Below, piece after piece: positions 8,015-16,247 of a DNA stretch of 18,264 nucleotides; the stretch's first letter is position 1, and each line of letters begins with the position of its first letter. The notes beneath the pieces were generated by a model. It ran no database searches. It was not told the origin of the DNA and saw nothing but the letters and a program-made list of their open reading frames with translations. Location: NCBI GenBank assembly GCA_022565745.1, contig JAIUMB010000029.1, positions 1-18,264 of the forward strand, read 5' to 3'. Made by a program: the position numbers and the translations under genes. This stretch comes from Cryomorphaceae bacterium (lineage in GTDB: Bacteria > Bacteroidota > Bacteroidia > Flavobacteriales > Schleiferiaceae).

Positions 8015-11000
8015 TTAGCGCAAAATTACGAGTTTTTCCATTTTTTCTGCGTACGCGTCATCCAAAGTTGACCTAACCTTAAGACGATAAATGTAAACGC
8101 CTTTGCCAATTCTATCACCAAAATCGTCCAAACCATCCCAAGGCAAATCATCAACAACACGATTGCCTTGACTATACACATTGGCTTGTATGGTTTTCAC
8201 CAGGCGACCACTTACGGTAAAAATCTGCACCATAACCTCCAGAGGCTGATTGGGTCGATTGTGTTCAAATTGAAAATTCGTTCGTGTCGTAAAGGGATTG
8301 GGATAATTGAGTACGTGTTTAAGTGCCAATTCAGCCGAAGCCGCGACCACAAATTCTGTTTGCGCCGTCGACGGATTATTGTGCACATCCCAGGCTCTCA
8401 ATGACAAATGATGCGGCCCTTCTTCTAGATTAAAAAAGGGATAACGAATACTTCCACGCCTAAAAGAATTCAACTCCGCCGTGTAATAATCGTTAAGCAC
8501 GATGGCATTTTCGCTTTGGTGGTCTAGGGTGGCAACGATATCGTGACCTATGCTATTCCCCACGGTATTAATCCCAGAAGAATCAAACAACACAGCAAAC
8601 AAATCGGGGTTTTCATTGGTCATCCCGCCAAACACAAAGGATTCATCGTTCATGTAGAGTTCGATCTCTGGCCCTTCCTCATCTGGTCGGGCATTGGTAT
8701 CCAGTCCGCCGATGATTGGTGAATTGTCGCCTCCCGCAGCTTCAGACCCGCCGGATGCCGCGTAATAACTAAACTTACCTGGTCCAAAACTAAAGTTGAT
8801 ATTGACGGGAGCAATGAAGGAAAAATTGAATCTACCACCAGTAACACTTACCCTACCTCGGTACAGAGCGTTGGTTTGGGTTGTAAACACAAAAGGATCT
8901 CCAACCCCATCGTTTACCAATGTTTGTCTTTGAACGGGTTTATCAAAAACCGACACATCCAGTTCGCCGTTAAATCCACTTACAAGAACGCCGTTGCTTC
9001 GTTGGGCAATTCGTCCTGTAACTTTAGTTTTTCCGAGTGCGCGAATGGTATCTGTTGGCTGATCCAACAGCATGTCTCTCATCCCTTCCGTTACCACATC
9101 ATACTCTGGAAAGGCCACGGTCATTGCGGGATCTCCCAGCAATGCAAAATCAATCGTTACCGCACTATTGGTTATGTTTTTGGTGTCTTTCATCCAATCG
9201 CCAAGTGTATAATTTCCAGACCTCACTTTATCGACATAAACTTGAAACAACAATACATTTAATCGTTGAGCAGGCAGTGCCCAAACCTGACGTGTTGTAC
9301 TAAGCAGAGCGGCAGCGCCCCCCGCGGGATTGAGTAAAGACTGTTCACCCGCACTTATGCGCCAAACTTCATCGAAACGACTAAAGTCACAGGTGATGGT
9401 AACAAAAATTGTTAGTCGGTCAAGATTTGTCCAATTGTTAATCTGTTCTAACCTCAGAATTTGCTCTTGCGCCCATCCCGTTTCTCCACCATGTCCAATA
9501 AAATTGGTTATAAACACACCGTTTTGTATGCGTCTAAAAATCTCGGCTTCAACATCGGGATAACGCTGACTACCTGCGGTGGAAACCTGTTGGAAGGCAT
9601 CTGCATAGACCTTGACAACATTGTAAAATGGATGATGCTTAACGATTGTATCCGCAATTTCTTCACTAAACTCCATAAACTCTCTTTCCCATAGCGCGTC
9701 CACGTCATCAGCAACCATCATGATTCGACTTCTCCATGCGCCAAATCGATCGGGATGCGTTTCGTAGCGTATTATTTTATCCACTACTGTGTTGGCTTGA
9801 GAAGCAGTTCGGACCGTAATTCGACCAAGGGCAACATTTAAGGAGTTTATGGTGAGTGAAACCCCTTCGCCGTCGTCTAAAAATGCATAGAAGTCGTCCG
9901 CAATAAAAGAGTTGCGCAGAGACAGACTAGCGAATGATTGGTAAACAGGTACAAAATTGGTATTATTGGGTTCAATGTCTTTATAATCGTAAGAGGCCGT
10001 TCCCATCAAACACACGTATTTCAAACCAGCGCCCTCAGGGGCTTTTACATAGAGCGATTTTATAAAATTTCTAATGGCGCTGATGTCTTGAACACCACTG
10101 TGATATTCGTTATAAATCTGTTGTGGCGTAACTACTTTTACATCAAACCCGTTGTGTTGTCTTCTAAACTTAGCTAAGCGTTCCGCTGCGCCCATAAACC
10201 TCGGGTGACTAATAATCAGCATATCCGGAGGTGTCATGCCGTGAAGATTTTGATTTTCAACCACGCCATGCGCACTGGGCACAGGAAAGTTAGAACCATT
10301 GACCAAAACAAAAGTCCGCAGTGAATCCGTTGCCACGGTAAACTCCGCTTGGTTACCAGATCTACTCATGGCGATTTCTGATGTCAGTAAAGGATCAGTT
10401 ACGTCCCACAAAACCGCTGATGTGGGGACATTATCAAGGGTAAACCGTGTAACATTACCGGCACCGACGGTATTAACATCTCTAAAAATAAGTTCATTTC
10501 CAACGAATGTCAGCGAACGCCTGGCATTGAGAGCAATGTAATCAAGCCAAGCCGTTGCTGCTGGGTTCACCTGATTGTTGAGTGTGACTGTTAAAGGGAT
10601 ATTGCCATTGTTTACCGTGAAATTCCCTCCCGTTGAATTCATCGTCGCAAAGACTTGAGCGTCGGGGTCTGGGTCAAATGGCTGGAAGTTCAACTGTAAA
10701 ATCTGACTGCCTTGATGATTAACCGTAAGAAATACACCAGGTGTTCTTGTCCTTGCCGCCGCTCGCATTTGTATATTAATCGGTTCACTGGCAACCACGT
10801 TGGGAAAACTGAAATTGTAATTGTACGATAAATTAAAGTCAAATACATCACCAAACCACAACCTTCCTGTGCGCTGTAGATTAACCTTTGTTTCTTCGAT
10901 GAAGTCAAAATCATCGAAAGTTGTGGTTGACCGATTGTGCGTTGCTCCTGTGGTTGGTTGATTGGCTATGCGTTTTCCGTTCCCCCCAATTCTTATAAAA

Positions 11001-11821
11001 TAATAATTGACGTCACTGTAAATGTTGTAATTGTGTATAAATCTATTGTTTTGTGAGCTATAGTTCCATTGGTGAGGGCCTTTGGCAAAAAAGAGCGCGT
11101 AGTCATTGCCATCAAACTGTCCGTCTCCACCATCGAACACTTCCAAGGGAATTTCCTCCAAATCGTCAACAAATGGATCCCCCACACGCTCTGGTAGCAT
11201 TCCGCCACGATTGCCATATACACGGATGTTATTAGAAGAAATCGAACCCGAAACACCTAAGTTTCTTAGCAATTCGGGCGTAATTTTATGCACACCATCT
11301 TTGGTTACTGAAATTTTATACCAATTTCCCGACGCCAAAACACTCTGAGATCTAAATGATTTTCTAGACGTCTCTGTTTTTGGAGTCAATTGATAACTAA
11401 CCGTCATCTTTTCTACCTTAATCCAGCGGTCATTATCATCACGTCGAACGACCGGTATCATCGCGCGCAAATGAGGCTCCCCATTTACGGACACCACTAT
11501 AGCTTCATAGTCTACCAATTGAGATTGATCCCAATAAGACACCTCATTTTCTTCTTCATTGGTGAGTCGTTTAAACCCACTCACAACCACGTTAAACGAA
11601 CGTATATCAGACATTTCATTAAGAGGAACAATCATCTCAACGGCAGGGATATTATTGGGCTTTAACGGTAAACAATCCTTACAATTGAACACAGTGCCTC
11701 GGTCTGCTTTTGATGGCTCACCCCATTGAATATCGTAATTTACCGTATTCGATTGTGCATAAACTTGTCCATAGGTCGAGACGAACAAAAGCAAAAGAAA
11801 TGTAGAAAGATGTTTAACCAT
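8015..11821 (-). CDS. porU: T9SS sortase PorU (C25 gingipain-like peptidase)
   Basis: PorU removes the C-terminal sorting domain of T9SS cargo at the cell surface and attaches the cargo to a lipid anchor. The 1268 residues begin with a signal peptide (MVKHLSTFLLLLFVSTYGQVYA, cleaved before Q). A beta-rich N-terminal region of about 550 residues precedes the C25 peptidase domain, which opens near PDMLIISHPRFMGAAERLAKF. The catalytic dyad is visible: H777 in NFIGHGGETGW and C811 in VTITCDFSRFDE. The spacing of 34 matches gingipains. Beta-sandwich domains follow, and the protein ends in its own type A sorting-like domain from about Y1173: YPNPFTTRTNF, then GKGVYIYRLKV and KMEKLVILR. The start ATG lies 28 bases from a predicted transcription start. 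It is divergent from the PorP/SprF-like gene and gldJ. Length is a little above P. gingivalis PorU. Confidence 0.95.
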   Translation of the reverse strand: MVKHLSTFLLLLFVSTYGQVYAQSNTVNYDIQWGEPSKADRGTVFNCKDCLPLKPNNIPAVEMIVPLNEMSDIRSFNVVVSGFKRLTNEEENEVSYWDQSQLVDYEAIVVSVNGEPHLRAMIPVVRRDDNDRWIKVEKMTVSYQLTPKTETSRKSFRSQSVLASGNWYKISVTKDGVHKITPELLRNLGVSGSISSNNIRVYGNRGGMLPERVGDPFVDDLEEIPLEVFDGGDGQFDGNDYALFFAKGPHQWNYSSQNNRFIHNYNIYSDVNYYFIRIGGNGKRIANQPTTGATHNRSTTTFDDFDFIEETKVNLQRTGRLWFGDVFDFNLSYNYNFSFPNVVASEPINIQMRAAARTRTPGVFLTVNHQGSQILQLNFQPFDPDPDAQVFATMNSTGGNFTVNNGNIPLTVTLNNQVNPAATAWLDYIALNARRSLTFVGNELIFRDVNTVGAGNVTRFTLDNVPTSAVLWDVTDPLLTSEIAMSRSGNQAEFTVATDSLRTFVLVNGSNFPVPSAHGVVENQNLHGMTPPDMLIISHPRFMGAAERLAKFRRQHNGFDVKVVTPQQIYNEYHSGVQDISAIRNFIKSLYVKAPEGAGLKYVCLMGTASYDYKDIEPNNTNFVPVYQSFASLSLRNSFIADDFYAFLDDGEGVSLTINSLNVALGRITVRTASQANTVVDKIIRYETHPDRFGAWRSRIMMVADDVDALWEREFMEFSEEIADTIVKHHPFYNVVKVYADAFQQVSTAGSQRYPDVEAEIFRRIQNGVFITNFIGHGGETGWAQEQILRLEQINNWTNLDRLTIFVTITCDFSRFDEVWRISAGEQSLLNPAGGAAALLSTTRQVWALPAQRLNVLLFQVYVDKVRSGNYTLGDWMKDTKNITNSAVTIDFALLGDPAMTVAFPEYDVVTEGMRDMLLDQPTDTIRALGKTKVTGRIAQRSNGVLVSGFNGELDVSVFDKPVQRQTLVNDGVGDPFVFTTQTNALYRGRVSVTGGRFNFSFIAPVNINFSFGPGKFSYYAASGGSEAAGGDNSPIIGGLDTNARPDEEGPEIELYMNDESFVFGGMTNENPDLFAVLFDSSGINTVGNSIGHDIVATLDHQSENAIVLNDYYTAELNSFRRGSIRYPFFNLEEGPHHLSLRAWDVHNNPSTAQTEFVVAASAELALKHVLNYPNPFTTRTNFQFEHNRPNQPLEVMVQIFTVSGRLVKTIQANVYSQGNRVVDDLPWDGLDDFGDRIGKGVYIYRLKVRSTLDDAYAEKMEKLVILR

Positions 11822-11855
11822 TATTTTTGATTTGTCATTTTAAACGTATCGACGA

Positions 11856-11890
11856 CAAAGTTAGTGTGAACCCATATAAAAAAGCACAAA
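11856..11890 (-). promoter_or_regulatory. Candidate porU promoter (Bacteroidetes type)
   Basis: On the minus strand, TTTG at 11890-11887 is followed after 23 bases by TAACTTTG at 11863-11856, an exact TAnnTTTG. The spacer is at the long end of the known range. Transcription would begin near 11849, giving a 28-base leader to the porU ATG at 11821. Confidence 0.55.
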
Positions 11891-11980
11891 CATATGCAGA
11901 TGGTTATAATTAAATACACTTGATAAACGTCCTTTGTGTTTATTAAGGTCATAAAGTTATATCCTTGTGTACTTAAAACG

Positions 11981-12002
11981 GTTTACCAAGACAAGGTTAA
12001 AC
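11981..12002. repeat. Short inverted repeat, GTTTACC / GGTTAAAC
   Basis: GTTTACC at 11981-11987 pairs with GGTTAAAC at 11995-12002 with one bulged base and a 7-base loop. It is the weakest of three inverted repeats in this region and could arise by chance in AT-rich sequence. Confidence 0.35.
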
Positions 12003-12036
12003 ACGCAATAAAACTCAGTTTCATTAAAGCATAAGC

Positions 12037-12089
12037 GTCGTTGTGTTTTGTCTAAAAACAAGAATCGAGTAAAAGACAAGACAAACGAC
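12037..12089. repeat. Long imperfect inverted repeat in the divergent region
   Basis: GTCGTTGTGTTTTGTC at 12037-12052 is the reverse complement of GACAAGACAAACGAC at 12075-12089, except for one base missing and one mismatch. The arms are 15-16 bases and the loop is 22 bases of A-rich sequence. There is no T-tract directly after it, so it does not look like an intrinsic terminator. It may be a leader RNA hairpin or an operator for a dimeric regulator. Function unknown. Confidence 0.55.
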
Positions 12090-12103
12090 CATAGCAGATT
12101 GTT

Positions 12104-12159
12104 GATGTTTTTAACGTTAGGGGGCTAATAAATAAGGCTTAAATGTTAAAAAACACATC
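12104..12159. repeat. Second inverted repeat, GATGTTTTTAAC / GTTAAAAAACACATC
   Basis: GATGTTTTTAAC beginning at 12104 pairs with GTTAAAAAACACATC ending at 12159, with two unpaired bases in the longer arm. The central part contains a run of five G (12120-12124). The arms are AT-rich, so the pairing energy is modest. It follows the 12037-12089 repeat by 14 bases. Confidence 0.4.
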
Positions 12160-12385
12160 TCTAAAGGTCAAAGCAACATGAAAAAAATAAGATTTAAAAA
12201 TGTGATTAACAACGATTTAACAAAAACGACTTATTTGAATCCCCCGAAATTTCTCAAAAAATTATCGTAGAATTAAAATTTATTCGTAACATTGTCGTTT
12301 GAAATAAGACCTGAAACTATTACCCAATACATGCTTTCGGAAGGCATAAGTGGCTAGAAAAACTTAAATTGACAACCATAGGCAG

Positions 12386-13378
12386 ATGAGACGAAAATTA
12401 TGGAATAAGGCTATATTGTTTTGCGTTGTAGCGTTTGCTATTGCGCCTGAGGTCAAAGCACAAGACCCTCACTTTTCTCAATATTACGCCAACCCTCTCT
12501 ATCTCAACCCGGCATTTGCTGGTGTTGGGAGATGTCCAAAGGTGCATCTTAATTACAGGAATCAATTTCCTGTATTTAATGTATACCAAACATTCAGTGC
12601 TTCATATGACCAATATGTGGACAACATCAATGGTGGATTAGGATTTTTAGCCATGAGAGATATGGCCGGTGACGGCGCATTAAATTTGACAGAATTTAGT
12701 GGTATCTATTCCTATCACTTAACCGTAACTCGAAAGTTCTCAGTGCTTGCAGGTTTTCAAGCCACGGTTCGTTCAAGAAGCATCAATTGGGATAATTTAA
12801 CATTTCCTGATCAGATCGATCCCCTATTTGGTTTTGTATTAGAAACCAACGAGCAAAGACCCCCCAATGAAGTGAATACCCACGTAGATTTGAGTATTGG
12901 TTTTATTGGATATTCAGAAAACTTTTATGTAGGTGTTGCGGGGCACCACCTTACAGAACCCGATGAGCGATTCTTTAGTGAGAGCCGCCTTCCTTTTAAA
13001 GGTACAGTTCACGCCGGTGCTAATATTCCTTTGGGTAGAGAACGATATGTTGGAGAAGAGAAAACGTCATTGATTCCCAACTTCGTTTATCAACGTCAAG
13101 GTGAGTTTGAACAATTTTTCGGAGGCGTTTCTTTCAACTATAGTGTGCTTACTGGTGGGTTGGCCTACAGACATGCCAGCATCAACCCCGATGCCGTCAT
13201 CGTATTATTGGGCTTCTCCCCAGATGATTTACCCATGAGAATTGGATACAGTTTTGACTACACGGTTAATAAAGTATCTATGGGCGCCGGAGGAGCACAC
13301 GAAATCAGCGTGGTTTACCAATTCCCTTGTCCTGAAAGACGCAAAAAGACTCAGACAATAAAATGCCCTAAGTTTTAG
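12386..13378 (+). CDS. PorP/SprF family T9SS outer-membrane protein
   Basis: Members of this family are small outer-membrane beta-barrels tied to the type IX secretion system. PorP belongs to the P. gingivalis core machine, and SprF-like paralogs help secrete or hold particular surface adhesins. The protein has 330 residues with a signal peptide (MRRKLWNKAILFCVVAFAIAPEVKA, cleaved before Q). The family signature follows at once: DPHFSQYYANPLYLNPAFAG, then HLNYRNQFP and a string of beta strands (for example GGLGFLAMRD and HVDLSIGFIGYSENFYVGVAGHHLTEP) to the last strand EISVVYQFPCP. It lies 69 bases before gldJ in the same direction, with no promoter or terminator seen between, so they are probably co-transcribed. 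No large adhesin is encoded next to it, as is common for SprF paralogs. This favours a role with GldJ or the core machine, but that is inference. I cannot tell PorP from SprF by sequence alone. Confidence 0.92.
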   Translation: MRRKLWNKAILFCVVAFAIAPEVKAQDPHFSQYYANPLYLNPAFAGVGRCPKVHLNYRNQFPVFNVYQTFSASYDQYVDNINGGLGFLAMRDMAGDGALNLTEFSGIYSYHLTVTRKFSVLAGFQATVRSRSINWDNLTFPDQIDPLFGFVLETNEQRPPNEVNTHVDLSIGFIGYSENFYVGVAGHHLTEPDERFFSESRLPFKGTVHAGANIPLGRERYVGEEKTSLIPNFVYQRQGEFEQFFGGVSFNYSVLTGGLAYRHASINPDAVIVLLGFSPDDLPMRIGYSFDYTVNKVSMGAGGAHEISVVYQFPCPERRKKTQTIKCPKF

Positions 13379-13447
13379 TTATATTGTTGACCGTCATTTC
13401 ACGACATCCAAACACAATTAAAGCACAATCGCCAAAAATCAAATATT

Positions 13448-15034
13448 ATGAAGATGAATAAACTCTTCCTGGCACTACTGGTTTCTGCAGCTTTTGTTAC
13501 TGTATCTTGTAGCAAGAAATCTTCGCAGACCACCGGCTGGAAAATCAACGATAAGAAAAACGGAGGTTTTATGGCCAATCTCAACTACAAAGGTCAGCAG
13601 ACTGGTCCGGGATTGGTCTTTGTCGAAGGTGGTACATTTACCATGGGACGAGTAGAAGAAGACTTCTACCGCGAATGGAACAATATTCCTAGACGCGTTA
13701 CCGTATCTTCCTTTTATATGGACGAAAGCGAGGTTACTAATCTCGACTACCGCGAATACCTTTATTGGTTAGAAAGGGTATTTGATATCGAATATTATCC
13801 TGAGATTTACACTGGTGCTCTTCCTGATACACTTGTATGGAGAGATAAATTGGCATACAACGAAGTATATGTAGAAAACTATCTTCGTCACCCAGCATAT
13901 AACTTATACCCTGTAGTGGGTGTTAATTGGGTTCAAGCGATGCGCTATGCGTCATGGCGTACAGACCGTGTTAATGAGCAGATTCTAATCGATAAGGGCA
14001 TTCTCAATCACATGCCTGACCAACAGGATGCTGATCACTTCAATTCTGAAGTATATCTCTACATGCAAGGTGAATATACCCAACAAAACAAGAAAGGACT
14101 TAAAGACGTACGTCACAATTCCCAATTTGCAGGTCGAGAAGGTCGTCCGGCTAGAATTGAGGATGGTATCCTGCTTCCTAAGTACCGTCTTCCAACAGAA
14201 GCCGAATGGGAATATGCAGCATACGGAAACATTGGAAACCGTGAATTTGAACGCCTTACAGATGGCAACAAGTTTACTTGGAATTCAAACTCTATGCGTA
14301 AGTCTGATGGTCGCTCACAGGGTGACATGCTAGGTAACTTTAAAAGAGGTCGTGGTGACAACATGGGTCTTGGTGGATGGCTGAACGATCAAGCCGACAT
14401 CACCATGCAGGTCATGTTTTATCCGCCTAACTCATACGGTCTATACGATATGGAAGGAAACGTAGCTGAATGGGTTATGGATGTCTATCGTCCACTAAAC
14501 TTTGAGGATGTCAGCGACTTCCGTGCCTATCGTGGTAATGAGTTTGAAACTTGGGATAGCGATTACCAAGGTATTGGAGCATTAGAAATGCTCATCGAAC
14601 CCCAAACCGATGAAGACGGAAATATTCGCCGTCTACCTGGTCAGCTTCCCGTTCGTGATGTCACTGAAGAGGAAAACCTAGACCGAAGAAATTATCAGCA
14701 ATCGGATTACCGCGACTACCAAGACGGTGATTTGGAATCCAGTATTTTCTATGATAGCGATGACGGTCCAGAAGAAGGGCCAATCATGTATGGTCACGGT
14801 GAAACAACCTTGATTGGTGATGATGTTCGCGTTTACAAAGGAGCCAGCTGGAAAGATCGTCAGTATTATGTTAGTCCTGGTACACGTCGCTTCCTTCACC
14901 AAGAGCAGTCTACCGACTATATTGGTTTCCGTTGTGCAATGGATCGTCTGGGTATGCAAAGTGACCTCAAGCGTCGCAAAAAGCCTAAACAACCCAAGCA
15001 AAAACGCTTTAATCCTTACCGCATGAGTAAGTAA
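13448..15034 (+). CDS. gldJ: Gliding motility / T9SS lipoprotein GldJ
   Basis: GldJ is a lipoprotein required for gliding and for a stable type IX secretion machine in F. johnsoniae, where its loss also destabilises GldK. A lipoprotein signal peptide ends in TVSC with lipidated C21. The N-terminal stretch TTGWKINDKKNGGF is typical of GldJ. An FGE-sulfatase (SUMF1-like) fold follows, with GPGLVFVEGGTFTMGRV near residue 53, RLPTEAEWEYAAYG from 247, YDMEGNVAEWVMDVY near 333 and GFRCAMDRLG near 494. The only other cysteine is C496, so the enzyme-type cysteine pair is absent and the fold is probably structural. An acidic, Tyr/Asp-rich insert lies around 405-450. The C-terminus is strongly basic (KRRKKPKQPKQKRFNPYRMSK). 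In F. johnsoniae the last residues of GldJ matter for gliding but not secretion. GldK is the main alternative; the N-terminus and the porU neighbourhood favour GldJ. A second ATG two codons on (13454) is also possible. Confidence 0.94.
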   Translation: MKMNKLFLALLVSAAFVTVSCSKKSSQTTGWKINDKKNGGFMANLNYKGQQTGPGLVFVEGGTFTMGRVEEDFYREWNNIPRRVTVSSFYMDESEVTNLDYREYLYWLERVFDIEYYPEIYTGALPDTLVWRDKLAYNEVYVENYLRHPAYNLYPVVGVNWVQAMRYASWRTDRVNEQILIDKGILNHMPDQQDADHFNSEVYLYMQGEYTQQNKKGLKDVRHNSQFAGREGRPARIEDGILLPKYRLPTEAEWEYAAYGNIGNREFERLTDGNKFTWNSNSMRKSDGRSQGDMLGNFKRGRGDNMGLGGWLNDQADITMQVMFYPPNSYGLYDMEGNVAEWVMDVYRPLNFEDVSDFRAYRGNEFETWDSDYQGIGALEMLIEPQTDEDGNIRRLPGQLPVRDVTEEENLDRRNYQQSDYRDYQDGDLESSIFYDSDDGPEEGPIMYGHGETTLIGDDVRVYKGASWKDRQYYVSPGTRRFLHQEQSTDYIGFRCAMDRLGMQSDLKRRKKPKQPKQKRFNPYRMSK

Positions 15035-15042
15035 ATAGAATT

Positions 15043-15076
15043 AAAAAAAGCCATCTGAATAGATGGCTTTTTTTTT
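15043..15076. terminator. Bidirectional terminator between gldJ and era
   Basis: The arm AAAAAAAGCCATCT (15043-15056) pairs perfectly with AGATGGCTTTTTTT (15061-15074) across the loop GAAT. The T run continues to 15076 on the plus strand, and the A run gives the T-tract on the minus strand. It lies 9 bases after gldJ and 131 bases beyond the end of era, so it serves both convergent units. Confidence 0.93.
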
Positions 15077-15207
15077 ACTTACCCATTAGTGAATAAGTCA
15101 AAGCGCGTAAAATAGATTTCGTGATTTCTTCGGCCGCTAAAAACCTGTTTGACCTCGTCGACAATAACTGACTGATAAAATCTTCATGTGCATTAACTCA
15201 TGGGGGG

Positions 15208-16101
15208 TTAGTAACCAAACCTTTTGAGTTTAAGCTCATCTTTCCTCCAGTTTTTTGCCACTTTAATAAATGGCTCTAAGAAAATCTTTTTGCCAAAAAA
15301 CACCTCCATATCTTCTCTAGCCGATTTAGCGACGCGTTTTATGCCGACTCCTCCCTTGCCTATAATGATGTTCTTTTGCGATTCTCTTTCCACATAAATG
15401 GTCATACGTATTCTAATGATGTCCTCTTCCTCTTTGAATGAATCTACAATAGCTTGGACGGCATACGGTATTTCTTTATCATAATACTTGAGAATCTTTT
15501 CTCGAATGATCTCCTCACAAAAGAAACGCTCACTCTTATCGGTAAGGGTGTCTTTTGCAAAATATGGTGAGGATATAGGAAGCAACTCAATTAATCTCAG
15601 CTTTAGTGCCTCTAACTGGAATTTATGCAATGCACTGACATTCCAAAATTCCACATCGGGTAAAATAACTTTCCAAAAGGCATGAACCTTTTCCAATCCG
15701 CTCTGATTGGTCTGATCTATTTTATTGATCAACAACATCACAGGCACACCAGCTTTCTTCACCTTTGCTATAAACGAATCGTCAAAAGGATTCTTGGCTT
15801 CAGGTTCAATCATCAGCAACAATATATCGGCATCTTCTAACGCTTCATCCACAAAGCGCATCATGGCATTTTGCATAAGATACGCAGGATCTATTACACC
15901 AGGGGTGTCGGAAAACACCAACTGATAATCATCGCCATTTAAAATACCGAGAATGCGGTGTCTGGTTGTTTGGGCTTTGGCATTTGTGGTGCTTAAATTC
16001 TCCCCCAACAGGGCGTTAAGCAAGGTCGATTTACCAACATTCGGACGGCCAATAATATTGACAAATCCCGCTTTATGGGTATCTTTTGATTGTTCTTCCA
16101 T
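15208..16101 (-). CDS. era: GTPase Era, 16S rRNA-binding ribosome maturation factor
   Basis: Era is an essential GTPase that binds the 3' end of 16S rRNA through a KH domain and helps mature the 30S subunit. The 297 residues have G1 GRPNVGKS at 18-25, the Era-type switch NAKAQTTRHRI at 40-50, G3 DTPG at 65-68 and G4 NKID at 126-129. The C-terminal KH domain has IIIGKGGVGIKRVAKSARED. The length matches the family. The ATG at 16101 gives a short polar N-terminus before the G domain. The response regulator upstream ends 146 bases before it with no clear terminator, so read-through from the two-component genes is possible. The downstream end is closed by the terminator at 15043-15076. Confidence 0.96.
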   Translation of the reverse strand: MEEQSKDTHKAGFVNIIGRPNVGKSTLLNALLGENLSTTNAKAQTTRHRILGILNGDDYQLVFSDTPGVIDPAYLMQNAMMRFVDEALEDADILLLMIEPEAKNPFDDSFIAKVKKAGVPVMLLINKIDQTNQSGLEKVHAFWKVILPDVEFWNVSALHKFQLEALKLRLIELLPISSPYFAKDTLTDKSERFFCEEIIREKILKYYDKEIPYAVQAIVDSFKEEEDIIRIRMTIYVERESQKNIIIGKGGVGIKRVAKSAREDMEVFFGKKIFLEPFIKVAKNWRKDELKLKRFGY

Positions 16102-16247
16102 GTTCTTTACTTTGCCTCAAAGGTCGCAAAAAAACCTTTACTTACAGCAAACATTAAAAACATACCGCCTGAATCTATGGTGGGGCGTTTTTGACAATGA
16201 TGTTGTCGACATCTTTAACGAAAAAACACAAGAAGCGCTTAAATACA

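Larger units (their letters stand above)
11822..12385. other. Divergent intergenic region between porU and the PorP/SprF gene
   Basis: This 564-base AT-rich stretch separates the two transcription units of the T9SS locus. I see the porU promoter at its left end and three inverted repeats between 11981 and 12159, all listed separately. For the rightward genes no exact promoter match was found. The best is TTTG 11933-11936, 23 bases, TATCCTTG 11960-11967 with one mismatch, which would put all three repeats in a leader of about 400 bases. A 30-codon frame at 12178-12270 is probably chance. No RNA gene was recognised. Confidence 0.6.

Noticed and set aside
8021..8028. TAATTTTG on the minus strand as a possible porV promoter
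   Set aside because: The -7 element matches, but no TTG lies at a suitable distance upstream, and it sits in the last codons of porU.
12178..12270. Small plus-strand frame of 30 codons beginning MKKIRFKNVINN
   Set aside because: It is short, Lys/Asn-rich as expected from AT-rich sequence, has no family resemblance, and its upstream AAAGG is too weak a signal in a phylum that makes little use of such sites.
15077..15207. Gap between the gldJ terminator and the end of era as a small gene
   Set aside because: Only a 16-codon frame was found on the minus strand, with no homology or initiation signal. It is probably the 3' untranslated region of era.
16199..16213. Palindrome GATGTTGTCGACATC between the response regulator and era
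   Set aside because: The stem is only 5 bases with no T-tract on the minus strand, so it supports neither a terminator nor a specific operator.
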